From: Onchocerca volvulus | Lineage: Eukaryota; Nematoda; Chromadorea; Rhabditida; Onchocercidae | Direction of reading: 5' to 3' | Length of the DNA stretch: 64,000 bases | Assembly: GCA_000499405.2 (NCBI GenBank) | Contig: HG738142.1 | Span: 161,958 to 225,957 of the forward strand | Part shown: positions 23,101-38,100 of the stretch, in pieces | Layout: the number at the start of each line of letters is the position of its first letter | Position numbering within the stretch: the first letter of the stretch is position 1 | Notes under the pieces: generated by a model | What the model saw: only the letters and a program-made list of their open reading frames with translations | Told to the model about the DNA's origin: nothing | Database searches by the model: none | Program-made: the position numbers and the translations under genes

Positions 23101-26100
23101 CAGCTGATCGAAATAACAAAATGATTTAAATATTTATATTTTCCATATTAAAAACAATTGATTGCCGAAATCAAATGTTGAAGATGATAACAAGTTTCCT
23201 TGGATGAACAAATTGCTTATTAACAATATGAATGGATCTTTGATTTAGATTTGAAGTCTGACAATCTCAGAATAATTACATATATTTATTTTATGTAATG
23301 CTTAATTAATCCACTAACCAATAACATAAGTTCCTGCTTCGCTTAATGTATCATCAGTATCTGGTTTCTTTCCTCCTTGTTCGCATGATGCAATCAGATC
23401 GGATCCTTCACCGCATTCTGAAAGATAATCTACAGTTGATAAAAAGGTCTTCAAAATAAGTTACTCGAATCAATACTTCTTGACTGCTTATAGTACAGAA
23501 AATCTCAATTCAAAAATGACGCAAAACATAAAAAATACAATCAAAATTTTAAAACTGTCTGAAGAGCTATGATATTAAAATGAGCGATCACAAATTCAGC
23601 TCATACTTTTCCTTGGTATCAGAACAAATAAATTTAAATTTGAATCTTTTCTACCTTCGCCAATTCCCATCAACATCTTATTCAGCAAATATTGTTTCGG
23701 ATCACTGGATGCAGCTGTTAAACCGGCTATTTTTGCTGCAGCACCTTTGGAAACTAATCCAGTTGCCGGCATACTTTTCCTCATTAAACGCCTAGAAATA
23801 TATATTTTCCATATTTATCCATTACTGTTATGCGCAAGTACAACATCCTATCATTCTTTTCATTGAAATTCGCAAATAACATGTTGCAAATAGCGACAAC
23901 AAAGATACAAATTCAGTCTAGTCAGCATGGAATGACAAAATTTATAAAGTTCGAATTTAATTTAAACTTGGAATTCACAATTTCAAAATAAAAAACAGTT
24001 TGTAAACACTACTATTACCATATTTATCAGATTGAGATTAGTAAAATTTGAAACGATTTTGTCTACCTGGATGAAGTTTTCCTGGCAGCATCTTGCAACG
24101 ATAAATTTACTTTCTGTGAATCCTCTTCACCATCGAAAGAAACGGTAAATGCGGTTGAACATGACATACGTTGTGCAGCTGTAAATTTCTTCTTGATATT
24201 AAAGCTTAAATTAGAAGCCCAGACTTGAACTCTTGGCAATTTAATTTAAATTCAAAAAGTCGCTCATTCGGAATACTAATAATTAATATTAAAAATAACC
24301 TTTAGCTTTATTCTCTTTTTTTGCTTCTTCATCGTCAAAAGGCTGATTCAAGTCAATATCCATCCTGATCGATTTTAATGGCCGATGAGAAGTATTTCCG
24401 ATAGCTGTGCCGCTGTAATAAATCAAAAATCTAAAATTTGCTTAAATTTCAATTTGAATTTCATTAGTTTAAATTAACTCAAGGAATGACTGAAAAACCG
24501 TAACTTCGTATGTAATTAAACTTACAAATGAATTTGAAAAATTGATAACTTCGAAGGAATTAAAAAGAAATTGGAAAGCAAAATGATGAGAGACTTAAAA
24601 GTAAATCTGAAGCCCACAAGAATTCGAACTATTTTAACTTATAATACTCATCCTATGTGTTGCAAATAGTTTTTTTTTTTTTTTTTTTTTTCTCATCATT
24701 TCCATATAAAACAAATTATAGCTACTAAGAGCAGTGATAACAGAATTAGTTGATGTCAAAATATGTAACTTAATGAAGATTATTAGGTCATAATTGGCAA
24801 AAATAGAAAATTAATCTTAGATTTGGAAAGAAATCGGGAAAATTATTTTAATCAAAAGCAATAAAAATCGAAAAGGAAACTGGAAAAATGAGAATTGAAT
24901 ATTTTAACCTCATGTTCTCGCCATCACTTTGAATCTGCTGTACATCGGAAGCACCATTTTCACCCCACCATGCTGGTGCAGCACCAAATAACGGCGTTCT
25001 TTCACCTTCTTCCTTTTGAGTCTGAAGAAAAAAAAACCAACTGACATTATCATTTCCTCAGCATGATCTCTATATTAATTTTAAAAATTTGAAAATCTGA
25101 AGAAAAAAAAGTAGAAATCTTGAAAATTTAAAAATAATGAACTTCAGTTTTTCCAATAAGCATCATATCTGGATAGGAATTCTCTGGAAAATTCTATATC
25201 TAGCCTGGGAATTAACTCTTTCCAACGGAGTCCTCAATCAATTTTATTTTTATTTTATCCAGGAATCTCTTAAATAATAGACCCATTCTTGTTTTTTCTT
25301 TTCTTGAACTAATTTAAAAAAAAAAAAAAAAAATTAACACTATCATAAAATCGCATCTCAATTTTTTACGATATGATTTCATTTTTTTTTCTTTTTTTTT
25401 TGTTTTAATTGTTTCAAATGGATAGTATAATTACAAAACAGATACTTAAAAGAACTCTAAAATCTAATATGAACTTTGGTATTACAAATAATCCCATTTT
25501 TAAAGAAATGCTGCACTCATGCAGTCGAACTGTTGGTGAAAAGTCTTGTGAAGTCCCAAATATTTAGTTTTTTAATTTCAATTCATAAAAAATTCAGTAA
25601 TATATTCAGACTTACTTGCCCAATAGTTGTGGAACTGATAGAAATGACTGGCTTATTAACAGCTTCCTGATATGTAACAGCCTCTTGTGGGTGCATTTGT
25701 CCAGGAGTTTTTTGCGCATTACGTAATGGTGAAGTTGGAAAATTATCAAGTACTGAGCAGTTTTGCGGTAAAACAGCTGAAGATTGTGGCAATGAATCGG
25801 CTGAAAAAGACATTAATAGATATCTAAAAAATTCGGCTGAAAAAAATCTTAATAGCTGTTTTTAATCAATAATTAAAGGAAAAAAGAAACTATTTGAAAT
25901 CCACAAGATTATAATTTCTAACGATTACAAATCAAACTGGCAAGATCTGAAGGTGAACTCTAAATAGTTACAAATTTAAAATATGTTGACGAAAAAACTT
26001 ACAATTTTTTGAATTAAGGATTTGATTTGCATCTACCGTACAACTTCTTGTTGGCGACATTATTGGGTGTTCGAAAACTGTATGCCTTTCATCGGTTGTT

Positions 26101-29100
26101 ATAGCTGATCTAAAAACAAACAAATCAGTATTGCGTGATTTAGACCATGACAAAGATTTCTAATCATCAGTTATGCAGATACCAACCTATAATTACAGTT
26201 GAAACTTTAATCAGCGAAATCTAAAATATAATTATAAATTCAATTGATGTGAAGTTATTTGCTTCAGTTGCAACGATAAATTCATCGCGCATTTCCATAA
26301 TAATTTAGCTTTTTTTTTTTCTTGAAATTGCACAGCGAAAAACATCAAATTTTGCAGTGAATCAGCAAAATTCTTTACGAATGCAAAACAATTCTTTAGA
26401 TTATCCTTTTATGATAAATTAAACATATTCCTGGCTCAATCTCTATATAACATTATTTAAACTACTTGACACTTTTTCGGCAATCAATTTTGACTTTCAA
26501 ATTATAAGATTTCAAGAGAGAAAAAAAAAAAAAGAAAAAGAAAAAAAAACTGACCTCGTATCATCGAAATCAGCAACACTACGCCCAAAACATCCAATAG
26601 TACTTTGAGCAGCCGATGGCGGTGGTGGAGTTGAGGAAAAGCGTTGTCCAAGTGTTATATGTTGAGATGCTATTTGAGTACCAGTTTGGGAAGTTGTTAT
26701 TGGTGCAGCAGCTACGATATATGCGCCTGTAAGTTAAGAATCTATTTCAGTTCTCGAACAACTTCAATAAAACCAAAATTTTGGTATATTTGTAAAAAAT
26801 ACTCGAAAAAATTTAAATCATATAAGTTTGAAACGATTAAAAGGCCAAAAAATATTGTGAAAACTGCAAAGAAAGTATGATAAGAAATAAACTGAATTTC
26901 TTCCAGCAGTGCTAGAATCATCACAACCTAAATTGCCATCTTCGCACTGCTCATATAATAAAAACACTGAATTAAATAATAAATTAAAATGAGCTAACCA
27001 TGAGCTCCGGATGTAAAAGGATGATAATAAACCGGTTGTGGCGGTGTAGCAGAATAATAAACCGGCTGATAGATTATTTGTGGATGTGGTGGTGGTGGTG
27101 CCGAAGATACCAAGAAATGTTGACCGGTTGTTGGATCGATCAAAATCTGATGACCACCGAGTGAAGTAGCTGCTGGTGTACATCTTAAAACTTTTAAATT
27201 CAATATAAATTCGAAATTTTTGAAATTCAAACATATCAAATAGTTGAAAAATTCCAGAGTTTCTGATAGAGATATCCAGAAATTTCATAATTACAATATT
27301 CGAATAAATGCCTGTATTTTAAATTCATCTCCCAGTCTCATGATATTACCCATGAAATTAACCCATTTGATCAGTTGATTGATGAATACGTTATGCATTC
27401 CAAAAAAAATGTCATAAAAATGAACTCAATAAACATCATAACTCAATGGAATTTCAACAAGAAAGGAATTAAAACTATAAATCAAAATCAAAAACTATTG
27501 CTACGAAAAACAAATCAATATTATAAATCAAAATCAAAAGCTATTGAAAGCAAACAATTCCAGCAACAGTAAGCCTAATATTGCCGTATATAAAATTATT
27601 TCATTACTGTAGAAAAAAAAAAATTCTGAATTAGAATAACTAATAAGGGAAGATAACATTGCTTTTTCCTAACCAAAAAGTTTGCCTTTAAACTACATTT
27701 ATCAACAACAATAATTTCGCTGCTTTTAATCAAATACTCGATACTCCAAAAATATTACAATATAAAATCTTAATTTGAAAGATGACGTTTCATGAAATAA
27801 CTTTAAGTAAACTTTATATAATGATATAAATATTATCATTTAAACCATAGTTCAGATTAAGTTAATAATATATAATACATTAATTTATCGATAAATTTAC
27901 ATCATTAGTCCATCCTTTTTTTTTTTTTTTTTTTCAAACTGAAAACAAACATTTTAAACCAAAGTTAACTTACATTTGCGATAATGTAACAGGTATTGTA
28001 GTAGTAGTTTGTTGACCAGAAATAGTTACTGGTGTTGTTGCCGTTGTAATATCGTGCATTACCGATATTGGAGGCGAAATCGATGAATGCGCCGAACCAG
28101 CGATCGGACTTTCCTGATTCTCAGAACCCTGTAAAAAATGGAAAATATAAACTTAAACTGTCAAAGAAAACAAAAAAAGAAAAAAAAGTGTAGTAAAATG
28201 ATAAAAATAAACTACCGAATCAATTTTATCGAAATTTTAGTTATATGAAAAGACTAATTAACCATATACACTGAAAGGTTAATCAATCTATATTCAGTAA
28301 ATTTAATAATAAAAAATGCCAGCTTAATTTTCGTCCCCTATATTTTATTTCTCTACGAATCGTTTTTTGAAAATTCGAGAAATAAGCGATTTCGATATCC
28401 GGAATTTTCTCCCTTCAACAATAAAATTTTTCATATTTTACGCATAATTTCACATTATTTTTTGAAACGATTTTGATTCATTTTTACAATAAAAAAAGAA
28501 AGAAAAAAATTCATACATACACAAAAGAAACCAGCTTTGTGACACAAAATTGAAAGCTGGTTCAGCAAATGTTACTCAAACATTGAAGAACAATCAAAAA
28601 AGATTTAAAGAACAACTTGACATATCGCAAAAAACCAATTGATCAATTCGCTTATTCTCTTTCTAAAAATTATTGAAAACTGTACACATCATCTTATAAA
28701 ATCACAACCCCAAATTTCAAAGTAAATGATGAAAAACTTTTTTTTAAATATAAATTTAAAAGAGTGGAAAATCCTCCTTAAAATATAAATAATTTTTTTT
28801 TTATCCAAAATTTAATCAACTCTTGAATTCAAGTTTCAATGATTTTTTCGAAAAAACTTCTCATACACTAAACATCATTTTTTGTCACAGTTAATTGAAT
28901 ATGCTCAGAATTCGCGATAATATCCAGTACTTCTACGAAATATGATTAAAAGAAACTGATTGAACACAAAGCCGAATCAAACTAGATTTTTTAAATCACA
29001 CCAATATGACAGTAATATTATATTTGTTTGTATAAAAAGAAAAAAAAAAGGAAAAAAGAAAAATTTTTTCACCTTAAAAAAAAACATCTTTCTTAAATTG

Positions 29101-32100
29101 AAAAAAAGACGAATTTTCAACAAATCAAAGATCTATTAAACTAATAATATCAGCATAACAATATATCAGTGTTATTGTGAAAATCACATTTATAATTATA
29201 ATTGCATAAACGCAATATAATTAGCTTAATTTCAATTTTCCAAATGTTTCAGATTATAAAACTTTTGAAATTTTGCCCCTCAAAAACTAACAACAATATC
29301 AATGCTGGAAGATAAAAAAGAAACTTGAAATGTAAATTTATTTAAATATTAAATGTCAATAAAAAAAATTTCAGAATATCTAAAAAGGCATAAAATTATG
29401 TAAATATATGCAAATTATCGTATATTTACATAATATTTAATAAAAATTTATGATAAGATAATGGTTTCATGATAAAAAATAATATTCAGAAATCATAAAC
29501 ATCATCAATGATAAGCAGAAAATTTTACGAATATTAGAAATGTACAATTTTAGATGAAAATTTAATGATACCAAAATTATTTTAAGATTTTCCCTACTAT
29601 TTTCGAAACTTTTTAAAACAACTTAAAGTTTCAGTAAAGAAGAGAGAAAAAAAGTAATTATTTTCAATCTCTTTTCTTACTAACAAATGAAAACAATTTG
29701 CCGCCGTTATTCCTGAACTAAAAATGTCCTTTTTTGTATGAATGAATGAATGAATGAATGCATTTTCAGAAATTTTCGCAATAAAAATCGAATAATTATT
29801 CCTTTGATTTTCTATTTTTTTATATTATTGTTAAGACAAATTTCAAATTTGTCGAGTTCACGTCGAATTAACGAATTTACAGTTACATGGCAAAGTATAT
29901 GGTGTGTATGCGTATGCGTGAACCATATATTTTAAATAATAGGAAAGTTGAAATTTCAAATAAGTTGATGAAAAAATCATGAACAGATTTGTCAATTTAA
30001 ACGGAATGAACGCGCTGATATCATAACTAAAATATATCACGGATAATCAATCATCTATCTTTAGGATATCATTATGACCATTTTCTAATATACGATTATC
30101 CCATTATCAGAATGTATACTGTAGTAAATGCTCAAATACGATCTTCGATAATAGCACTAGCGTAATTGATGATAAATTAAAAGAAAAATTGATAGATACA
30201 TGTTTCATCTTTCTCAAAGGTAATTATAACTGACATATGAATACACCTAAATTACGGCCATGAATATACCTAAATTACGGCCAAATTTGAGATTCTTTTG
30301 TGTTGTAATGAAAAAGTGGAAGAAAAGAAGTACAATAAAATTAAATATATAACGTCAACTTAATGAAATACACAATCCTATTGAAAACTCCAACATGAAA
30401 GATACAAGAAAATAATAGAAAGAGATAAAGAGAAAAAGAGAAGAAAAAAAAAAGTGATTAATTGATTAAGTTTGACCTCGTCACATGTATCAATCATATA
30501 ATTTTTTGCAAAAAATGTAACAAACGGTTTAAAAAAAATCAATAATTAATACTTATTTTCTTATGTGAAATGTTTGATTCCAATAAATCTACCCCTTTCT
30601 AATCATTTTTTGCAAATTCTCAAAGAAAAAAAAAAGTTGGCAAATTTTATTTTACAACAGTCAATTATAATGGGACTAAGAATATGCTAAATTTAATCGC
30701 ATTAACAATAAAAAAGTAAAAGAAAAGATAAAATATTACGGATCATTATAATCCAACTGAATAAAGATTTATTAGCAATCACTGTACCTGAAAAACTAAT
30801 TTCATTTTTGTTTGAATTTTATGAAGAAAATATCTCTGATAATTTCTCGCCTAATATCCACTACTGGGGATTCTACATATTGATTGCTGTAAATGGAGAT
30901 TCTGATTTGTCACTTTTCTGTCACTTTGTCCCCCAGCGGTGACAAAAGGAAAGAGGTAAAGAGAAATTAAATTATCCATAAAAATAACAATAGAAAAGAT
31001 TAAATATCAACGGTCATTATCATCCATTACATAAAGATTCATTGATAACAATTATGTTTAAAAGGAGATTTTGAAATAAAATATTACTATATTTTAATTT
31101 TCATTGTTCGAATTTTCGGATAATAATTCGAACGATGAAAATCGTTAATTTACGTAAAATATTGAGACCTTTCAATTTTTGTAAAAAATGTACGGACATT
31201 ACTTTTTTCTCTTTTTTTTTTTCTAAATATTTCTCTTTACAAGTTGATGTAGGTAATGATACTTTTTTTTCAACTTTAAAACATTGCTGTTAAGTAATAA
31301 ATTTCACTCGCTTTTTTATGCTTCTTTTTGTTCTCTATCACATATGTAATGATTTTTTTCTCTCATAAAATTTAATAACTTATTCAAAAAAAAAAAAAAA
31401 AAAAAAAGAAATAAGAGATTTTAACCATTCCGGTACAAGAATTATGAACTTGAAAAATTGAAAGAAAGATATGATATAGGAAATAGTTATTTCGCATGAA
31501 TTGAATTCAATCATAACTAGCATGTAATTAGTATAAATTTCTTTCCGAACAAGTTAATAACGAAAATTAATTAAATTTCAACCCATTCTGGATATATATC
31601 TATCTCAAGCACAAAATATGTATCAAGCTAAATGTCCTAGAAATTCTATCAATTAATTTGGCTAAAACATATATAGCAAATAATATACCATCATGCCTCA
31701 AAGCGTCGATTTTATTCTTACGAATTTTCATGAAATTTAACAATAAAAATACGATTTCAAGAGTTGATAGCTCATCAGTTCTACTTTGCTAGTTATGACA
31801 ATTATTAGCCTATTTGCTTCCTTATTTAATACATCGTTTTTTGAAATCTTGACCATTGTAACAAAAAAAAAAAAAAAAAAAAAAACAACTTGTTTCTTAC
31901 TTGCATGAAAGTATCCACTTTACGCGGTGTATCTTCTTCAGCTCCTTGTACATTTCCACCAATATTCAATGAATTGGATGAATTCATTATTTTATCGAAA
32001 TTTTTTTCAGCATTTAAATCTGAAAAAAAAAAATACTGAAACAAACAATGAAATATATGAAATTCTAACTTATATTATATTATGGTTTGCTATCTATAAT

Positions 32101-35100
32101 GCACTATATTATACTATAGTTTATAGACTATATCGTAGTGTATTGTAAATATTTATGATACTTAAAATGATGGGAACCAATTCCATAAAGTACTTTCGAT
32201 TTAGTATCAATGAAATCTAAAATCAGTCAGTTTTATTTTATTACTCCTATAAAATCAATGCAATATCGAAAAATCACAATCATATGATTCCAACTATCAT
32301 TCATATCGCTATTTCTGGTAATTCATAATATCAGTCATTCTATTTATAATATATAACCGCTCTATTGATGAAATCGGAAAACTTTTTTATTCAATGATAT
32401 TAACGAAGAAGATGAAAAAACAATGAAAACTAATGATAAAAGTTTCTTGTTAATTTTAGAAAAAATAAACAATCAAAAGAATTTCAAAAAAAAAAAAAAA
32501 AAAAAGAAAAAATCATGAGAGTACAGAAATCTTCACATGATTAATTTCTCCAAATATAAAACCTAAAAGTGTAAAACTCCTTCAGTGATTCTTGCTCTCT
32601 TATGAGTTTGTTTCTGAAGACCTTAATTTTCCTTACTATAACTGAACAAGATGTGAAAAGTAGTTCAATAAGTTTAAAAAAATCGAAAAAAAAAAGAAGT
32701 TATACGTTATAACTCACCAAAATGATGATATTTAGGGTAGAAATATTGCTGTTCCATAAGAAAAGACCAATTAAATTTGAAAAGCATCTCTTCTCTTTCT
32801 TTTCTTCCTTTTTTATCCCTTTCTAACGACTTTTTCTTTTTTTAATCAAAATTAATTTTCTATCAATTTGAGATTCGTAACTCAAAGCTTGATTGATTTT
32901 CTTGAAAAGTGATTGAAAGGAATGCAATGACAACAGCAGTTAAAAGTAATGATAGCAGTAGTAATAATATGATAAGAGAGTAATAGTATGTGTAGTAATA
33001 ATATGTACTACTGTAATATTTGTGCAAATACAGTAACTGATTATTAATCTGTTTAATAAAATATTCAAATAATCACCGAAAAATTCTTTAATGAACGAGA
33101 AAAACAATACAACCAATGAGTGATTCAGCACTATTACTAATTTTGTTAATTTAGTTAAGTAGTTGTGGAAAAAAAAAGTAGAAACGAAATTATATGAAGT
33201 TTAAGCTATGAAAAATAAAGCAAAGAAAAAATGGATAGCACTTCTTAATTTTCCGAATGTTTATTCTGTATTGAACAGAAAAGAAGAAAATTGCTTTCAT
33301 TTTTACCTTTTCTAAAATCTTTGAATCATTGCTTATCTATCTGTGTAAACTTAAATAATATCTTTCTTGGTCATCGTTATAAGCTGAATACACAAAAATA
33401 AATCTATATAAACTAAGTGTGTGTGTGTGTGTATGGTAGTAGTTTTAAAATAAACAAAATTAGAAATTGATTTAAGATAAAACTAAATGAAAGATCTATG
33501 AAGAGAAAAATAATAAAATATAAAAAATTATATTTCATAAAATCACAAATTTTCAACGAAAAAAAAAAAAGCTATTTCAGGAATATTTCACAAACTTTCA
33601 ACGATAAAAAAGCAAAAAAAAAAAGGAAAAAACTATTTTAGGAATATTTCATTTTTGAAAATAAAAAACATTAAAAAGAACATAGCAGAAATATAAAAAC
33701 CTATCTTTACATAAAGAGATGATAACTAATGATACAAATGATTGGATGTGCAAGTTTTGAAGGTTATAAAATTAATGAACATATCGGAGAAAACATATAA
33801 ATGAAAGAAAGATGATAGAATGGGAGAAAAGATTAGATTGTTGAAGCAGTCGAAATGAAATGAAAAAAAAAATAAAATTAAATTAAATTAAAAAAAAAAT
33901 TTCTACGATCAAAAATGCATTTATGTTTGCACAATAATAATACTGCAATAGAAGAATACGCGCTTAAATTGAAAATTTTACAAAAATTAAATACCAAAAA
34001 AAAAAAAAAAAAAATGTATTTCTTATCACTGCTTTTTTTTCTTTATTACACTTTTCCTCTTCTTTTTATTCGCTTTTCATATACTCCATCCTCTCATTAT
34101 TTTTTACTACTTTTTATCTGATTCAATTTTTGAATATTCCTTGACTATTTAACTCAAACTTCAAATTCCCAAATTTTCTACATTTAACTCACAGCCTCTG
34201 TTTCTGATACTTCAAATAATTCACCTATACCTATCATTAAATACAGCTGAGTAAATCACACATTCATTACCACTTTTCAAACATTTCAAAACATCATGAA
34301 TTCTCTATTAAACAACTTGCGAATTCCGGATTAAAACTAGTCTAAAGTTTGAAAAGAAAAAAAAGAAAACACTTCCCACTTTTTATTTAACAATTGAATA
34401 ACACAGTAATAAATCTATAATTTTGTCGCAGTAAATGTGATCATTTTATTCGAGCAGTGAACATAAAATAAATAAAAATCATTGCTGTACCAATGTTACT
34501 TTTGCTGCAATAACTACTATTCTTATTCTTACTATAATAAATAAAGATATGCTTTAAAAAAAAAACTACTAAAACTAACAATTATCGTTATTATTAATAC
34601 TATTCAAATAAAAATGACGAATAGTAACAAACACAATTACTATAATAATTACCACATATCATCAAAGCTACAGATTATAATTACAATAAACAGGAACGAT
34701 AAATTCCATCTCATTTTTCTGGAAACAAAGTTATTCAGCTAGTTTATCTTAGTTCTTCTTATCAAAAAAAGGAACAGATAAAACTAAATTCTACACTGTG
34801 ACAGGTTAAATTAAAAACTGAAAATGTTGGAGTGTTGCTCAAGGAAATTGTTTTTTAATCTTATAAAGTACTTTATTTTTAATATTTTCTAACTATACTT
34901 TTTATTCTATTAACATAATTATACCATAAATCTTCCATTGGTAATACAAGCCGAAATAGTAGGAATTTAATTTATAAGGAAATTTTAAGCTCTTCTAGCC
35001 ATATACTTATTTGTACACAATAAGATCAAAGTAAGATTAGCTGATCATTTAAGAAAATCTAAAAAGTTCCCGCCTTTGAAATTAAATTTGTTCTACAAAA

Positions 35101-38100
35101 CCGCAGAATTTCCATCATTGCTAATGGATTCTTCAATGAAATTCTCTGTTCCGCATCCCCTAAACAGGTCAAGGACTTTGTTTGAAACAGCAAAAAATTG
35201 TTAGCACTTTCAATGAAAAGAACATAGGAATGATTTCATCGCTCTCGAAAATAAATTTAAATCATGTATTATTCATTACTTTTGGTAACATCAAGAATGC
35301 CATGAAAATGATTTATTTAACTTTTTTTCAATTGAAAATCTATCTTTTTCGTTAATTTTGAATTGTGAAAAATAACAAAAATCACTGCGTAATAATAGCA
35401 ATAATTTTTTTCCAATATATATGAAATAGTCCAATCTAAATTTATTCCATGTCAATTCTTATAAAATCAACATAATATCTTTGACTTATTTTAGATCTTG
35501 CCTATAAAAGATTGATATCTTGGGTGGAACCAAATAATGCAAAATAGTTGCAATTTAATAACAATACTTTAACTGATTTAATTTCAGCAATTCAGTTTTT
35601 TATCAGGATGATACCATTATTTAATTTTAGATGAAAAATAATTCTCCTTTAACCAATTACTCCCAAATCCGTCTTTTGGAAAAAAAAAAAACACGACACT
35701 CTTCATATCAACAAATTCCAAAGTTTTCAAATAATTACATGAATTTTATATAATTATATGAAGTTCAAACAATTATATGAATTTAATGCAATGATTTTCA
35801 ACTAAATTCTCTTGGTTATTCATTTGAGCAACGAAATAATAAATTTATTCCAATAACAATTACTAGGCTCACAGGTGTTCATTTATTATTAATCATATAG
35901 CTTTATGATCGCTTTAACTGAATCTTAATGGGTAATTTCGAAATCTAATTATAATACAGACAAATTAGCAATTTTCATACAACTAATTTCATACAATTGA
36001 TGTCTAAATCCTGATTTATATAAATAGAGACGCAATATTTCATACTTTAAAATATTTCAATAACTTATTTAAACATTATTTATCCAATCAAGAGTCTATC
36101 GTTTACTTAATTTCAAATAAAACACTCATTACCTTATGCCCATTAAAACTTATTCTATTCAATTTAAACTTATCTACTATTCATTTAACACTTATTGTTA
36201 ACTTTCAGCATATGTCACTACCTTTGTTTATTCATATCTCTCTGCTTTCTATAAAATAGAAAAACTATCAATAAACAATAGCTTACCTGAAATATTAAGC
36301 CTTTGAGGCCTTGTAAACGTTTCTCCATTACATAATGACGACGGGATTGAAAAATGGAAACTCTGAAATGAAATATATTATATATAGCAATATAAATTAT
36401 AAATAATTAGAATAACAACAAATAAACATTCAACGAAAAACTTTCATATCTCTCGAATCATCGATGTGAACGAAATCATGATTTCTATTTTTCAAAAATC
36501 GTTATGAATAAAGGTGTCTCATATTTAGATGTCCTATTCACCCATTAAAATAAAGAGAAAATTTTTACAATTCACCGAAATATATCATTTTGCATATCGA
36601 AAACTGACATGACACAAACTTCGAAATTCACCAAAAATACTGACGGTAAAAAGGAAAAATTTGTCAAAAACAAGGCACGTGATTTAGTACAAATTTCGGC
36701 AATTTGTTTGATCCAAATAAAACTTGGAATTTAAAGTTCGAAAATTTTTTATCCGAATACTTATATTCGAATGAAAAAAAAAAAAACGTCTAATTACGTT
36801 AACTATGAAAAATAATCCACAGTTGAGGTATTTTGTTACTGTTAATGTTTAAAAGGTTTGAAAAAAATCCTACATAAATGTCAGCAGAAGTTTGAAAACT
36901 GGATAAAATCTGTCAGATTTATAAAATATGTACAAAAAACTTATGAATTTAAATACCTGAAAAAAGAATGAACTAAAAAAGGATGCAAAAAAAAACCATC
37001 ATATGTTTTACAAAAAGCAAAAACAAAAGCTGCGGGAAAAAAATCCAGAATGATTGAAGTTAAAAAAGCATTGTGGTTCAATATTATAAATAATCTTATT
37101 TAATTTAATCGCAAATTATAAATAATCTTCGAAAAAAAAAAAAACCTTGAAATAAGGCAATAATTTCTTCCGAAGGTCTGATCATTAGAAAATTTAAAAC
37201 ATCCTTAAATCTAAACTTTAGATTACAGAGAAATGTTTCATGATCTGAATCTACATGTCATCGAAGAAATAAATATTATTACAATTTATTCACTTTGTCA
37301 AATATCATAAATCTTTCATTTTTACTTGTTCTTCTCGACTTATATTTAACTAATTATTGCAAGCTACACTAGAAAAATTCCGATGAAAAAATTTTAAGGT
37401 AAAATTCCCACGAAAAGGTTTTAAAAAAGTGGATATGTAAATCAGAAAAATTAAAATTAGAATAAATTAGAAAATTAGAATTCTAAAATTTACGTATTCA
37501 TGCAAATATCTCATGGAACTCATGATTGTATAACATATTCTCGTCTTTTACGATCACACTAAATTATAATTGAAGTAAAAAATATTGATTGAAAACCTTC
37601 GCCAGATTCCCCGAACTCCATTGAAACTGTTCCTCCCTTCTCTTCAGCTACTTTTTATGCGGCCTTAGACCAGCTGCGATATGCAACTAGGAAGATACAA
37701 CAACTCTAAACTATTATTACAAATAAATATTTGGATAAGATTTTAAAAAAAGAAAAAGTGGAATGGGAATTGAATTTCTCTCAATAAAAAAAAAAGCTAA
37801 ATTAAGTTCGTTTGTTTTTCCAGCAAATTTAAACTGATAAAAAAGGTAAAATTTTGAATAGAATAAAATATTTTGGAATCGAATGAAATTGAATGAAATA
37901 GGAAAAGAATAGGATGAAATTGATTAAATGAAAATGATAAGTTAAAATAAGATTGAATTAAAAAGAATCGATCAAAAATGGGAGAAAAGCAAATGGAACA
38001 GAATAGAAAAGAAAGTAGAAGAGTCAAATAAAACAGAATAGAATGAAGAATAAAGTTAAAAAGAATCAAATTAGAAAAAATAATAAAATGGAATAGAATA

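Noticed and set aside
26644..27288. Frames on both strands over the CEP170-like exons, including a 156-residue one
   Set aside because: They ignore clear splice sites. Only the phase-joined frame continues into neighbouring exons.
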